Shown piece after piece: positions 1-8,095 of a DNA stretch of 64,000 nucleotides (within the stretch, counting starts at the first letter, position 1; every line of letters starts with the position of its first letter). The notes below the pieces were generated by a model, which ran no database searches, was not told where the DNA came from, and saw only the letters and a list, made by a program, of their open reading frames with translations. This DNA is from a virus: IMG/VR virus record IMGVR_UViG_3300006802_000002, positions 1-64,000 of that record, one strand, 5' to 3'. The translations under genes and the position numbers were made by a program.

Positions 1-318
1 GTGTTCAATAATCTTTATCCTAGTATTAAAGAAGAAGATGTAGTTGTCTTAACTATGTCTAAGAAAGATGCGAGTGTTCTTGCACTTCTTTTGCAGGAAT
101 TTTCAAGTAAAGAAGATGGTTCACTAGTACTGGAAATGGACCCTGAAAGAGTTAATGCAGCAGCTTTAATGGTTGCTTTCATTAATCCTATGTATATGCG
201 AATTTTAAATGCACTAGAAACAAACGGTTTAAAGTACTTTGGTTTTGGTAACTCTCATATTGTTTCTTTAGGTAAAACTCTAGACGATGATGATGAGGAT
301 GATAAGTCCCCTTTTTAA
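1..318 (+). CDS. Small acidic-tailed phage protein, possibly 5'-truncated
   Basis: The frame is open from the first base (GTG) to TAA at 318, 105 codons, so the true start may lie upstream. Near residues 13-30 it has a strand/turn/helix pattern (VVVLTMSKKDASVLALLL) that recurs in small proteins at 3657, 3842, 4949, 5127 and 13658. The C-terminus is an Asp/Glu run ending KSPF, as in acidic tails of ssDNA-binding proteins, but I see no OB fold. Function unknown. Confidence 0.6.
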   Translation: MFNNLYPSIKEEDVVVLTMSKKDASVLALLLQEFSSKEDGSLVLEMDPERVNAAALMVAFINPMYMRILNALETNGLKYFGFGNSHIVSLGKTLDDDDEDDKSPF

Positions 319-351
319 TTATTGATGAATTGGACGAAGAAAGATTTAAAA

Positions 352-454
352 GCGCCCTTAGTTTAATGGCAAAACCCTGGCCTTATAAGCCGGCAGCGAA
401 AGCTATTCACTAGATTGGTGAGTGATGTAGGTTCAAGTCCTACAGGGCGTACCA
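352..454 (+). tRNA. tRNA with UAU anticodon (Ile-like) and a long variable arm
   Basis: Cloverleaf: acceptor GCGCCCT/AGGGCGT (352-358/444-450, one G-U), D-stem GTTT/AAAC, anticodon stem CTGGC/GCCGG with loop CTTATAA giving anticodon TAT (384-386), T-stem GTAGG/CCTAC with loop TTCAAGT, discriminator A and encoded CCA. UAU reads AUA (Ile), useful for an AT-rich phage. The region between anticodon and T-stems is 33 nt (394-426) instead of 4-5. It can form an AGC-GAAA-GCT mini-hairpin followed by ATTCAC/GTGAGT, so the variable arm is of class II size. Such arms are normal for Leu, Ser and Tyr tRNAs, not Ile, so the amino-acid identity is uncertain. Confidence 0.85.
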
Positions 455-493
455 TTTTAAATGTTCAAAACACATTAATGGATAAATTAACTA

Positions 494-2713
494 ATGATTA
501 TTAATTCTGTTACTAGAGAACTTGAGACCTCGGAAGGATTGCAAGTTAAGGGCTTTGGTATTGACGTAAATAATGCTAAGGCTTTTGATATTCTATCCAG
601 TGCGCTCTATAAGAATAAGCCTCTTGCTATTATTCGAGAGCTATCTTGCAATGCCTATGACGCTCATATTGCCGCTGGCAAGAAGGATGTACCTATTTGG
701 GTACATGTTCCTACGTCCCTAGAGCCTTTCTTTAGCGTCCGTGACGAAGGCATTGGGCTTTCCCACGATGATGTTATGTCCCTCTATAGTACCTATTTTG
801 CCAGCACTAAGGCGTCGTCTAATGACTTTGTAGGGGCATTCGGCCTAGGGTCCAAGTCACCATTTAGTTATGTGGATAGCTTTACGGTTACTTCCATTTA
901 TAATGGGGAAAAGCGTATCTATTCTGCCTTTAAGAGTGATAAGGGAACGCCTAGTATTACATGCTTGCATACAGAGAATACTAATCTCCCTAACGGTGTT
1001 GAGATTAATGTTCCTGTTAAAATGGAAGATTTGCATACGTTTAATACTAATGCTACAAATTTCTTTAAGACGTTTACGCCTTCTCCCATTATTAACATTA
1101 GTATTAAGCCCCTGGATATAGTAGATCAGTTTGATAATATTACAGTCCTTAAATCTGCATATGGTGATACAGTAGACGTGGGTATTAAACAGGGCAATGT
1201 TGTGTATCCTGTTGATATGAAAACTTTGATGGGTACAAATAATTATTATAAGTCAAGTGACTACTGCACTATTATTGAAGTGCCTATTGGTAGTGTCGAA
1301 GTAACCGCCGGCAGAGAAGAAATTTCTTACACTAAAAACGTAATCGCGTATCTTAAGGACCTTTTAATTAACACTAAGAAGGCTTTTAAAGACCATATTG
1401 AAACTGATTTGGTTAAGTGTAAGTCTTTGTATGAAGCTTTACAAAACTATAAAAGCTATTACACTTCCTCCTATTTTTATTTTGGTGATGCCTCTAATAA
1501 ATTAACGTATAGGGGAAAACCTTTAGTATATCCAAGTATAGAGTTAAATTTAGGCACAGATTTTACAGATATTGTTGGCTATAAATATAACGTGTCAAGA
1601 TACACTAAGGACAATATTATATATAATTATCGTTATAATTATCATAGTATTAGTGAAATTTTGTTTGATAAATTTAACACTTCTTCTATTACCAGTGTTA
1701 AATTTAATACAGAAGAAATATTAAAAGACGTTAACGGCCTATATCATAGTGTAAAGGACAGCATTGTAATAGTGGACGTACCAATTCTTTCCTCCATTTC
1801 AAACTTCTTAAAAAATAACAATATAGAAAAACGAGCTATTCTGTTATATGGTACTGATATTGAGAATACTCTGAATAAGAAATTGGAAGATGCTTTAGGG
1901 GAAAAGAATTTAGCGTGCAGGAGTATTTTTAAGGTTTCTGAGTTAATCAACACTCCTCCTGTACCCGTAGTCAAGGCAAAAAAGTCTACAGGAACACTTA
2001 AAGGATTTAAACTTGACGAAGTAGAAGACTATTTTAAGGCCAACCCTAACAGAAATGCAATTTCTAACACGGATAGTGTATATCGACCTATTGAACTTAA
2101 GGCCGGGGGCTACTATATAACATCCGGAGTGTACCAACACAAATATGAACTTGCGCCAAATACTAGGTTATATGGCGCAAATGGTCTTAACTCTGCACTT
2201 AAAACGCTTAAAATTATTGATGATAATACGCCCATTTATTTATTCCCAAAGCAAAATTATAAAACGCTTGATAAGTACGCCTCTATTTGGAAAGATTTAG
2301 AAGTAGAATTAAAGACGCTAGTTGATACATATAAGTTGGATAAAGATTTACAAAACTATTTCTCGGGGCAGAATAGCATTGTGGAGGATAAAGATATTCT
2401 AGAAGTGTTTAAAAGAACTAAGTCAATTAAATCCAAGTATGTAGAAGATATTATAAAAGAGTATAATGAGTTTGTAAAAGATAAATCAGTTGACCCTATT
2501 AAAGAGGCAAAATTAGTCTGCATGAAATTCCTGAGGGTTGATTTTGATACTTTACCAGCAGTACAAACGATCTTTACTAAGGGAAGGGACTTAAAAGAAA
2601 AGTTTCCTTTGTTTAAAGATAGGTATTGGTACTCTTATAGTTCGCTAGGTACAGAAGAAGTAAAGTATATCAACGCAATTTCGTATATTGAAGAAAACGA
2701 CATTAAACTTTAG
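494..2713 (+). CDS. rIIA: rIIA-like GHKL ATPase
   Basis: 739 aa. The N-terminal ~200 residues carry the Bergerat (GHKL) ATPase motifs: ELSCNAYDAH (motif N), VRDEGIGLS (DxGxG) and GAFGLGSKSPFSY (GxxGxG lid). This is the pattern of phage rIIA proteins, which are about this long. In T4, rIIA and rIIB are membrane-associated proteins that let the phage grow in lambda-lysogenic (RexAB) hosts; the biochemical activity is poorly known. The rIIB-like gene follows after 11 bp with its own ribosome site (AGAAAGGTATAA), so the pair is co-transcribed. The C-terminal ~500 residues have no motif I recognise. Direct family assignment rests on the GHKL motifs plus the neighbour. Confidence 0.85.
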   Translation: MIINSVTRELETSEGLQVKGFGIDVNNAKAFDILSSALYKNKPLAIIRELSCNAYDAHIAAGKKDVPIWVHVPTSLEPFFSVRDEGIGLSHDDVMSLYSTYFASTKASSNDFVGAFGLGSKSPFSYVDSFTVTSIYNGEKRIYSAFKSDKGTPSITCLHTENTNLPNGVEINVPVKMEDLHTFNTNATNFFKTFTPSPIINISIKPLDIVDQFDNITVLKSAYGDTVDVGIKQGNVVYPVDMKTLMGTNNYYKSSDYCTIIEVPIGSVEVTAGREEISYTKNVIAYLKDLLINTKKAFKDHIETDLVKCKSLYEALQNYKSYYTSSYFYFGDASNKLTYRGKPLVYPSIELNLGTDFTDIVGYKYNVSRYTKDNIIYNYRYNYHSISEILFDKFNTSSITSVKFNTEEILKDVNGLYHSVKDSIVIVDVPILSSISNFLKNNNIEKRAILLYGTDIENTLNKKLEDALGEKNLACRSIFKVSELINTPPVPVVKAKKSTGTLKGFKLDEVEDYFKANPNRNAISNTDSVYRPIELKAGGYYITSGVYQHKYELAPNTRLYGANGLNSALKTLKIIDDNTPIYLFPKQNYKTLDKYASIWKDLEVELKTLVDTYKLDKDLQNYFSGQNSIVEDKDILEVFKRTKSIKSKYVEDIIKEYNEFVKDKSVDPIKEAKLVCMKFLRVDFDTLPAVQTIFTKGRDLKEKFPLFKDRYWYSYSSLGTEEVKYINAISYIEENDIKL

Positions 2714-2724
2714 AAAGGTATAAA

Positions 2725-3573
2725 ATGTCATATCCGTATGTTCTCACTACTGATGCTGTTACCGTCGTTGTTGATGGCAAGGCTCATGTTGTCTACAAGT
2801 CCAACCAGTATTATAGTGCGCTTATTGCTGCCATTAAGAGTTGCGACAAGACTACTATTCTTAATAGTATCTCACTTGCTGAACAGATTAATAAGTTTGG
2901 TAAGGGCAAGGTTTACGTTAAGGATGGCCTAGTGTACTTTAATACTAAGCCTGTGAATAGTGCGGTTTCTGACCATATTATTCGTATGGTTAAGGAAGGT
3001 TTTAATGTAGAGCCTATGCTGTTGTTCCTGCGTAATCTTATGAATAATCCTTCTGATACTTCTAGAGAAGAACTGTATCTGTTTATGCAGAAGGGTAAGA
3101 TGCCCATTACTTCTGATGGTCATTTCCTGGCGTATAAGCGTGTCCGTAATAATTACACGGATATTCACTCAGGTATTTTTGATAATACTCCTGGCAAGGT
3201 TGTCGAAATGCCTAGGGATCAGGTAGACACCAATCGAAATAACACCTGTTCTAAGGGCCTTCACTTCTGTTCTGAGGGATATCTTCCTCACTTCGGCAGT
3301 GGTTCAGGAAATAGAGTTGTTATGGTTAAGGTCAATCCTGCCGACGTTGTTAGCATTCCTTCTGATTACGATAATACCAAGGGCCGTACTTGGAGATATG
3401 AAGTCCTACGGGATGTTACGGATAAGGTAGGTACTTTTAATTCGGCTGTTTGGCAGGATGACACTGAGGATAGTGACAATGATCCTGTGGCTACTTCTAA
3501 GCCCACCTATCACAATGTTCGTGATGCTAAGGGACATTTTGTGAAGGCAAATAGCAAGCGTCGAGTTAACTAA
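2725..3573 (+). CDS. rIIB: rIIB-like protein
   Basis: 282 aa, directly downstream of the rIIA-like gene. It contains the rIIB core: a segment around residues 100-215 with GKMPITSDGHFLAYKRV, DIHSGIFDNTPG, CSKGLHFCSEGYL and VMVKVNPADVVSIPSDY, motifs widespread in phage rIIB-like proteins. The last ~50 residues are polar and basic, ending NSKRRVN. In T4, rIIB acts with rIIA in exclusion of Rex and in lysis timing; I infer the same partnership here from adjacency. Start ATG has AGAAAGG upstream. Followed by a predicted RNA pseudoknot (3579-3626). Confidence 0.8.
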   Translation: MSYPYVLTTDAVTVVVDGKAHVVYKSNQYYSALIAAIKSCDKTTILNSISLAEQINKFGKGKVYVKDGLVYFNTKPVNSAVSDHIIRMVKEGFNVEPMLLFLRNLMNNPSDTSREELYLFMQKGKMPITSDGHFLAYKRVRNNYTDIHSGIFDNTPGKVVEMPRDQVDTNRNNTCSKGLHFCSEGYLPHFGSGSGNRVVMVKVNPADVVSIPSDYDNTKGRTWRYEVLRDVTDKVGTFNSAVWQDDTEDSDNDPVATSKPTYHNVRDAKGHFVKANSKRRVN

Positions 3574-3578
3574 ATTAA

Positions 3579-3626
3579 AAGGGTACCTATTCCCCTGAAT
3601 AGGCTAAGTGTAAGGGGGAGGCCCTT
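3579..3626 (+). ncRNA. Candidate pseudoknotted RNA element after rIIB
   Basis: Between rIIB and the next gene. Outer stem AAGGG/CCCTT (3579-3583/3622-3626) encloses a 7-bp hairpin CCTATTC/GAATAGG (3586-3592/3597-3603) whose loop CCCT is complementary to AGGG at 3613-3616, giving a compact pseudoknot. No U-run follows, so it is not a simple terminator. It could protect the 3' end or control the downstream small genes. Structure read by eye only. Confidence 0.4.
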
Positions 3627-3656
3627 AAAGCCATTTTAATTATTAAAGGAAATATA

Positions 3657-3842
3657 ATGGAATATGTAATACATAGAGACTTCCCTGTAATTCCTCCTGT
3701 TAAAAATGTTGTAATAACGCTAACTCCAGAAGAATTACATAGTTTGCGTATTAGCATGGAGAAGTGTAGTAATCTTGCTTATAAACTCTATGATACTCTT
3801 AAACGTATTGACATCGAGTGTGGAAATAAGGAATATTTATAA
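3657..3842 (+). CDS. Small phage protein of the strand-LT-helix set
   Basis: 61 aa, ATG preceded by AAAGGAAATATA. Central pattern VVITLTPEELHSLRISMEKC: a beta strand, Thr-Pro-Glu-Glu helix cap and an amphipathic helix. It resembles the proteins at 1, 3842, 4949 and 5127, suggesting a duplicated family. Stop overlaps the next start by one base (TAATG), so the two are translationally linked. No known function recognised. Confidence 0.75.
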   Translation: MEYVIHRDFPVIPPVKNVVITLTPEELHSLRISMEKCSNLAYKLYDTLKRIDIECGNKEYL

Positions 3843-4027
3843 TGCGTATTAAGCGATTTGATTATGTTGCTACTGGCACTGAAATTAATCTAACTAATGA
3901 TGAAGTGACTATTCTTAGAGGCATCATTCAGGAACATACTGATAGTATTAAGGATGGTATAATGACCTCTAATCCTCTTGAATATGTTTTCTGCAAGAAG
4001 CTTCTTAAGCGTTTGCCGGTGACTTAG
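3842..4027 (+). CDS. Small phage protein of the strand-LT-helix set
   Basis: 61 aa, start overlaps the upstream stop by one base. Residues ~12-32 repeat the pattern seen in its neighbours (TEINLTNDEVTILRGIIQEH). Ends with a basic segment KKLLKRLPVT. Probably a diverged duplicate of the gene at 3657. Function unknown. Confidence 0.72.
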   Translation: MRIKRFDYVATGTEINLTNDEVTILRGIIQEHTDSIKDGIMTSNPLEYVFCKKLLKRLPVT

Positions 4028-4028
4028 T

Positions 4029-4256
4029 ATGGATATTATTATTAATGACGCTCCACAATACACTAAATTACACACTGTACCTGTTGGTTCTATTGTAACT
4101 TGGAGAGAAGCATGTAAAAGTTTTTACATGGTAATTCCTCAGGTTAATTCCGGAGTGGTTGATTATAATTTAGTAGATATGGCATCTGGTAAATTATTTT
4201 TTGGTGGTAAAGATGCTCTAGTAACTGTTGTGAAGGCTACATTGCATATTAACTAA
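4029..4256 (+). CDS. Hypothetical protein
   Basis: 75 aa, starts one base after the previous stop and ends 8 bp before tRNA-Gln. Mixed alternating hydrophobic pattern suggests a small beta-rich fold (VGSIVTWREACKSFYMVIPQ, then KLFFGGKDALVTVV). No family recognised; the translationally coupled position supports it being real. Confidence 0.65.
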   Translation: MDIIINDAPQYTKLHTVPVGSIVTWREACKSFYMVIPQVNSGVVDYNLVDMASGKLFFGGKDALVTVVKATLHIN

Positions 4257-4264
4257 CTAAGTAT

Positions 4265-4338
4265 TCCCCGGTCGTCTAACGGTAGGACCCCTGACTTTGG
4301 ATCAGGTAATGGAAGTTCGAGCCTTTCCTGGGGAACCA
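4265..4338 (+). tRNA. tRNA-Gln (UUG)
   Basis: Acceptor TCCCCGG/CTGGGGA, D-arm GTC..GAC, anticodon stem CCTGA/TCAGG with loop CTTTGGA (anticodon TTG), T-stem GGAAG/CTTTC with loop TTCGAGC, discriminator A, encoded CCA. Decodes CAA, a codon favoured in AT-rich genes. Confidence 0.93.
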
Positions 4339-4367
4339 TTTAAATACATTTGGAACTAATATATAAC

Positions 4368-4772
4368 ATGCTAAAGATTAAACAAGCCAATACATATCCA
4401 GCCGCAATTAAGTATCAAGTGTATTTTGACGACACAAATGGCACATACGGCTTGTATAATAATCTGGACGAGGCTATAATTGCCGTGTGCAAGCATGAAC
4501 ATGAAGATTTATCAGATCCGCATATTCAGGATGTAGTGACGTTTCAGAATTTGTTAATGCGTGCTGGATTTTATTTAAATAATGATTTTAAGGCTACAGA
4601 CTTCAATGGACCTAATCCTATGAAAGTGTATAGGCAGGCCATGGAACTTAAGCAAAGGCTCATAGAGCATTTCCAGAATGATTTAAAGTATCCTCCTGCA
4701 CGCATGGAGCAAGTTAAGACATTCTTAGAAAATATTCAACAATCAAGTATTAAGGTTCTTAAAAAGACTTAA
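4368..4772 (+). CDS. Hypothetical protein
   Basis: 134 aa from ATG 4368; an upstream in-frame TTG at 4350 would add six residues but ATG is preferred. Likely alpha/beta: N-terminal strand-rich part (YPAAIKYQVYFDDTNGTYGL), then helices including KVYRQAMELKQRLIEHF and a C-terminal ARMEQVKTFLENIQQ helix. No catalytic motif seen. Confidence 0.7.
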   Translation: MLKIKQANTYPAAIKYQVYFDDTNGTYGLYNNLDEAIIAVCKHEHEDLSDPHIQDVVTFQNLLMRAGFYLNNDFKATDFNGPNPMKVYRQAMELKQRLIEHFQNDLKYPPARMEQVKTFLENIQQSSIKVLKKT

Positions 4773-4794
4773 GACAACATTTAGGATTGACTAA

Positions 4795-4959
4795 ATGACG
4801 CAAGATAAGCATGGTAAGCATTTTAATGTTGTTGGTAAAGTAATTCATTTATATGAAGATGAAGGACTAACACAACAACAAATTGCTTTACAATTACGCA
4901 TTTCCCTTAAACAAGTAGACAAAATTATTAGAGAGAACTGTAACTACTATGAAGATTGA
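4795..4959 (+). CDS. Small helix-turn-helix protein
   Basis: 54 aa. Residues ~13-48 read as a helix-turn-helix: VIHLYEDEGLTQQQIALQL followed by RISLKQVDKIIRE, with the Thr-Gln-Gln-Gln cap and a recognition helix after RISLKQ. It is the only compact DNA-binding-type protein in this early part, so a small transcription regulator is plausible. Overlaps the next gene by 11 bp. Confidence 0.6.
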   Translation: MTQDKHGKHFNVVGKVIHLYEDEGLTQQQIALQLRISLKQVDKIIRENCNYYED

Positions 4960-5137
4960 AAAAATGTATCCTAATATTAAAGCTACAGGACTTAAAATTG
5001 AATTGAATAAAGATGATGCTAAACATATTAGAAATTTTATTGACTATCAAGTCAAACATAGGGGCGCAATTATTGGCGCAGGAATGCCAATGAGTGATTT
5101 TTACAATTCATTAAAGGATTTTTGCAATGAAGATTAA
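4949..5137 (+). CDS. Small phage protein of the strand-LT-helix set
   Basis: 62 aa, overlaps both neighbours (11 bp each side). N-terminus MYPNIKATGLKIELNKDDAK aligns by eye with LYPSIKEEDVVVLTMSKKDA of the gene at position 1, so these two are likely paralogues. Function unknown. Confidence 0.72.
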   Translation: MKIEKMYPNIKATGLKIELNKDDAKHIRNFIDYQVKHRGAIIGAGMPMSDFYNSLKDFCNED

Positions 5138-5324
5138 GCATAACCATAAGGAAATCACTAAAAAGTTTAGACAAACTTCTAGTGTTACTATAACTTTTAC
5201 TAGAGAAGATTTACTGGATATTTACTATAGCTCACATTGGCGCTGTGAAAGTGACAATGACGATAGTGTTGCCGTTACAAAGTTTGCCGAACTATTGGCG
5301 AGTATTTCTGTCGAAGAAGAATAA
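5127..5324 (+). CDS. Small phage protein of the strand-LT-helix set
   Basis: 65 aa, ATG overlaps the previous coding end. Contains SSVTITFTREDLLDIYYSSH, again strand then T-R-E-D then helix, and an acidic tail SISVEEE. Stop overlaps the next start (TAATGA). Function unknown. Confidence 0.72.
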   Translation: MKIKHNHKEITKKFRQTSSVTITFTREDLLDIYYSSHWRCESDNDDSVAVTKFAELLASISVEEE

Positions 5325-5557
5325 TGATTAAATTAAAGCGCACAGGTGGACACGTTCAACTAGAAATAGGAGATAATATTGCCCACCTTACTTATAATGA
5401 TGCAGTTACTTTAGGTAATCACCTTATTCAAATAGCAAAGCCATATATGGTGGAAATTACACTTGAACCAACAGAATATAAAGACGTATCTGAAAACGGT
5501 ACAGTTGAAGAACCATCAAAATATTCGATTGAATTGTCCCAATTGCCACGGGACTAA
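5324..5557 (+). CDS. Hypothetical protein overlapping the primase start
   Basis: 77 aa, start overlaps the upstream stop. The first ~45 residues have the family-like pattern NIAHLTYNDAVTLGNHLIQI. The last ~95 bp overlap the primase frame if that gene begins at TTG 5463, so either the tail is dual-coding or primase begins later. No function recognised. Confidence 0.6.
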   Translation: MIKLKRTGGHVQLEIGDNIAHLTYNDAVTLGNHLIQIAKPYMVEITLEPTEYKDVSENGTVEEPSKYSIELSQLPRD

Positions 5558-6287
5558 CACATTTAGTGTGAGTAAAGAAAATGGAGAACTCGTTTATTAT
5601 TGCTTTAGGGCTTCTTGTCATATTGCTGGCAGGATTAGTACTGGCCGTACTATTGATGATGTCAAAGCTATTGCGTTGGGTACAGTGGATTTCAGAGGAC
5701 TTACACGGAATAAAGACGGAATTCAAGACTGTAAACCTGCATTTGAAATTCCTTGGTACTTTCAAAGTATAGCCACTAATAAAGATGCTCACGAATACCT
5801 AAGAAAAAATAACTGCCTAGGGGCGTACTATGACCGTGCTTGTAACATTATGTTTGATCCTCGCCTTAATCGCGTTGTATTCACAATCAGACGACGATTG
5901 GACGGGGTTTGCGTAGATGCAGCGGGAAGACTTTTAAAGTATGCTAAGGGACAGCCTAAATGGCTCCGTTATGCTTCTAGCGATATGCCTTTTATCGTGG
6001 GCAGTAGAGATAACGCCGTTATTGTTGAAGACTGTGCTAGCGCTTGTGCTGTGTATTCTAGTGGGTATAGTGGCGTATCCTTACTTGGTACAAACTTAAA
6101 GAAAGCTTTTATTAGCGAACTTAAGCATTTTAAGAAGTGTTTTGTATGCTTGGATTTAGATGCTTCTAAGAAAAGCATTGAAATGTATAAAGCATTATCT
6201 CCATACACAGACGCACACATTAGATTTATTCCACAAGATTTAAAGTACTGTTCTCCAGAACAAATAAAAAATATTATTGGTGAATAA
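5463..6287 (+). CDS. DNA primase (zinc-binding, TOPRIM)
   Basis: 274 aa. N-terminal zinc ribbon C25-x2-C28 ... C47-x4-C52 (CPNCHG, YYCFRASC) as in T7 gp4-type primases, then a RNA-polymerase domain and a TOPRIM core: VIVEDCASA (catalytic Glu, ~residue 188) and VCLDLDAS (DxD, ~residue 229). It synthesises RNA primers for lagging-strand replication. Helicase is a separate gene overlapping its stop by one base, so the T7 primase-helicase fusion is split here. Start: TTG 5463 with GGTGGA 9 bp upstream; other TTG codons lie just before the zinc ribbon, so the exact start is uncertain and the first 95 bp overlap the preceding gene. Confidence 0.87.
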   Translation: MNQQNIKTYLKTVQLKNHQNIRLNCPNCHGTNTFSVSKENGELVYYCFRASCHIAGRISTGRTIDDVKAIALGTVDFRGLTRNKDGIQDCKPAFEIPWYFQSIATNKDAHEYLRKNNCLGAYYDRACNIMFDPRLNRVVFTIRRRLDGVCVDAAGRLLKYAKGQPKWLRYASSDMPFIVGSRDNAVIVEDCASACAVYSSGYSGVSLLGTNLKKAFISELKHFKKCFVCLDLDASKKSIEMYKALSPYTDAHIRFIPQDLKYCSPEQIKNIIGE

Positions 6288-7510
6288 TGAAAGCAGCATA
6301 TATTAAATTATTACTAGATCATACTTATTACAACTCTATTAAACATAAGCTTGTTGATACTATGTTTGATGGGGAGGAAAGCTTTATTTGGGAAACTATT
6401 AAGTGGGGACATGCCGAATTTAAGCGTGACCTTAGTATTGATGAATTGTATGATTTAATCAAGGCTAAAAATCCAACATTAACAACGGTAGTTAAGACCA
6501 ATATTGCATCTATCATTGATGATATAAAGAACGCAGAAGATATTAAAGAAGACAGCGCTAAGTTTGTTCTTTCAAATCTATGGAAGAACCATGTGGCATT
6601 ACACATTGCTAATTACGGCATTGAACTATCAGAAGGTAAAAAGACAGACCTTCTGGAGCTACGCACAACCATTGAAAGGGTACAAGATGATTGGCTTCCT
6701 GTTGATTTCGTTAAGCCTATCCCTACTGATGTACGCTCTGTAGTACAGGCTTTAAAGGATAGAGCAGGTTGGAAACTTAATATTCCTGCGTTGGCGGATA
6801 AGGTGGGTCCAATGGCAGGGGGAGATTTCGTGTATCTCTTAGCCCGTCCAGAAGTAGGCAAATCGGGTTTCGTAGTTAATATGATTGCTGGTCCTAATGG
6901 ATTTGCTGAACAGGGTGCAAATGTTCATGCAATCTTTAATGAAGAACCTGCAATTAGAACTATGATGCGTGCCATTTCCTCTAATACGGGCATGACTAAG
7001 GCCGAAATTGAGGAGGATATCGACAAGGCTACTCTAGCGTTTGCTAAGGTGGTTAATAATATAACTTTCGTAGACGACGTTACCATGACCCTAGGCCGCC
7101 TGGATGCCTATTGCCGCCGTTTTAAGCCTGATGTATTGGTCCTAGATCAGTTAGATAGGGTAAGCGCCAGCGGGAACTTTGAAAGCTCCCACGAACGTCT
7201 AGGAGAGATTTACAGCAAGTTCAGAGAAATCTGTAAAAGTCATAATGTACTTGGTATTGGCGTTTCTCAAGCAAGTGCAGAGGCGGAAGGTAAGACGGTT
7301 GTTACATATTTCCATTCAGAAGGTTCTAGGACCTCTAAGGGAGCTACTGCGGACCTAGTACTAGGTATCGGTATGTCTCCTGTAACAGAGGAAAGTAGTT
7401 CTGGAGAGAATTTAATAAGATACGTGACAGCCTCAAAAAACAAATTGTCTGGATGGCACGGAACAATAGCTTGTAAAATTGTACCATCTTTATCCAGATA
7501 CGAGGATTGA
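6287..7510 (+). CDS. Replicative DnaB-type helicase
   Basis: 407 aa RecA-fold helicase that would unwind the fork with the adjacent primase. Walker A is LLARPEVGKSGF (~residues 184-195), with Ala where the first P-loop Gly normally is; Walker B is VLVLDQLDRV (~residues 283-292); a downstream RTSKGATADLVLGIG matches the DnaB-family H4 region. The N-terminal ~150 residues are helical, as expected for a primase-interacting or linker domain. Start overlaps primase stop (TAATG). The stop codon overlaps the -35 of the promoter for the following HNH gene, suggesting that element was inserted directly behind helicase. Confidence 0.88.
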   Translation: MKAAYIKLLLDHTYYNSIKHKLVDTMFDGEESFIWETIKWGHAEFKRDLSIDELYDLIKAKNPTLTTVVKTNIASIIDDIKNAEDIKEDSAKFVLSNLWKNHVALHIANYGIELSEGKKTDLLELRTTIERVQDDWLPVDFVKPIPTDVRSVVQALKDRAGWKLNIPALADKVGPMAGGDFVYLLARPEVGKSGFVVNMIAGPNGFAEQGANVHAIFNEEPAIRTMMRAISSNTGMTKAEIEEDIDKATLAFAKVVNNITFVDDVTMTLGRLDAYCRRFKPDVLVLDQLDRVSASGNFESSHERLGEIYSKFREICKSHNVLGIGVSQASAEAEGKTVVTYFHSEGSRTSKGATADLVLGIGMSPVTEESSSGENLIRYVTASKNKLSGWHGTIACKIVPSLSRYED

Positions 7511-7535
7511 TTTTTATATTTTGTTATATTATACT
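7507..7535 (+). promoter_or_regulatory. sigma70-type promoter for the HNH gene
   Basis: TTGATT (7507-7512), 17-bp spacer, TATACT (7530-7535). Predicted start near 7542, inside the 5' arm of the hairpin at 7537-7558. Confidence 0.6.
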
Positions 7536-7536
7536 A

Positions 7537-7558
7537 TTTCCTGTAATTTAACAGGAAA
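7537..7558 (+). promoter_or_regulatory. Hairpin hiding the HNH ribosome binding site
   Basis: TTTCCTGT / ACAGGAAA (7537-7544 / 7551-7558), 8 bp, loop AATTTA. The 3' arm contains the AGGA ribosome site of the gene starting at 7562. Read-through transcripts would form the hairpin; transcripts begun at ~7542 from the 7507 promoter would lack most of the 5' arm. Confidence 0.6.
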
Positions 7559-7561
7559 AAT

Positions 7562-8095
7562 ATGAACATAGAAAAATCCATAGCTCAAGGCGTTATGTTT
7601 TATGGCAAGCCATGTAAAAAAGGGCATAACGGGCTTAGGTATATAAAAAATGATAAAGGGTGCGTGTTCTGTCAAATGGAGCGCTCTAAAAAGTACAAAT
7701 ACACCAGAGATAACTATTTATTACGTAATAAAAATGATCCTTTGTTTAAAGCCAAGCAAAGAAAACATCAGAAAAATTGGAGAATTAATAACCCAAAAAC
7801 ATATTTAATACGACTAGCTAAAATTAGAGCAAAAGAAAATAATATTGATTTTGCAATAACAGAAGAAGATATCAAAATTCCAGAAATCTGTCCTGTGTTT
7901 GGATATGGTATAAAACATAACTCGGGAAGTAAACAAGATAATTCCATATCATTAGACAGAATAGATAATTCTAAAGGCTACACAAAAGATAATATAGCAG
8001 TAATTTCTTGGAAAGCTAACAGACTTAAGAACAATGCGACTATTGAAGATTTACGTAAATTATTAAAATATATGGAAAGTGTCAAAAATGGCTAG
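7562..8095 (+). CDS. HNH homing-type endonuclease
   Basis: 177 aa, free-standing. N-terminus has KPCKKGH ... CVFCQ, a zinc-knuckle-like pair; the HNH core is ICPVFG ... ISLDRIDNSKGYTKDNI ... WKANRLKNNATIEDLRKL. The core closely matches the second HNH protein at 38927 (SLDRIDSSKGYTKDNV). Such proteins nick or cut a target in related genomes and spread by gap repair. It stands between helicase and the gene at 8088, has its own promoter and a hairpin over its ribosome site, and overlaps the next gene by 8 bp. Lower GC and Lys/Asn-rich composition fit a mobile gene. Confidence 0.87.
   Translation: MNIEKSIAQGVMFYGKPCKKGHNGLRYIKNDKGCVFCQMERSKKYKYTRDNYLLRNKNDPLFKAKQRKHQKNWRINNPKTYLIRLAKIRAKENNIDFAITEEDIKIPEICPVFGYGIKHNSGSKQDNSISLDRIDNSKGYTKDNIAVISWKANRLKNNATIEDLRKLLKYMESVKNG

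Noticed and set aside
352-454. Suppressor or Leu(UAA) identity for the tRNA
   Set aside because: Loop CTTATAA gives anticodon UAU when the conserved U33 is respected; no shift yields UAA or UUA.
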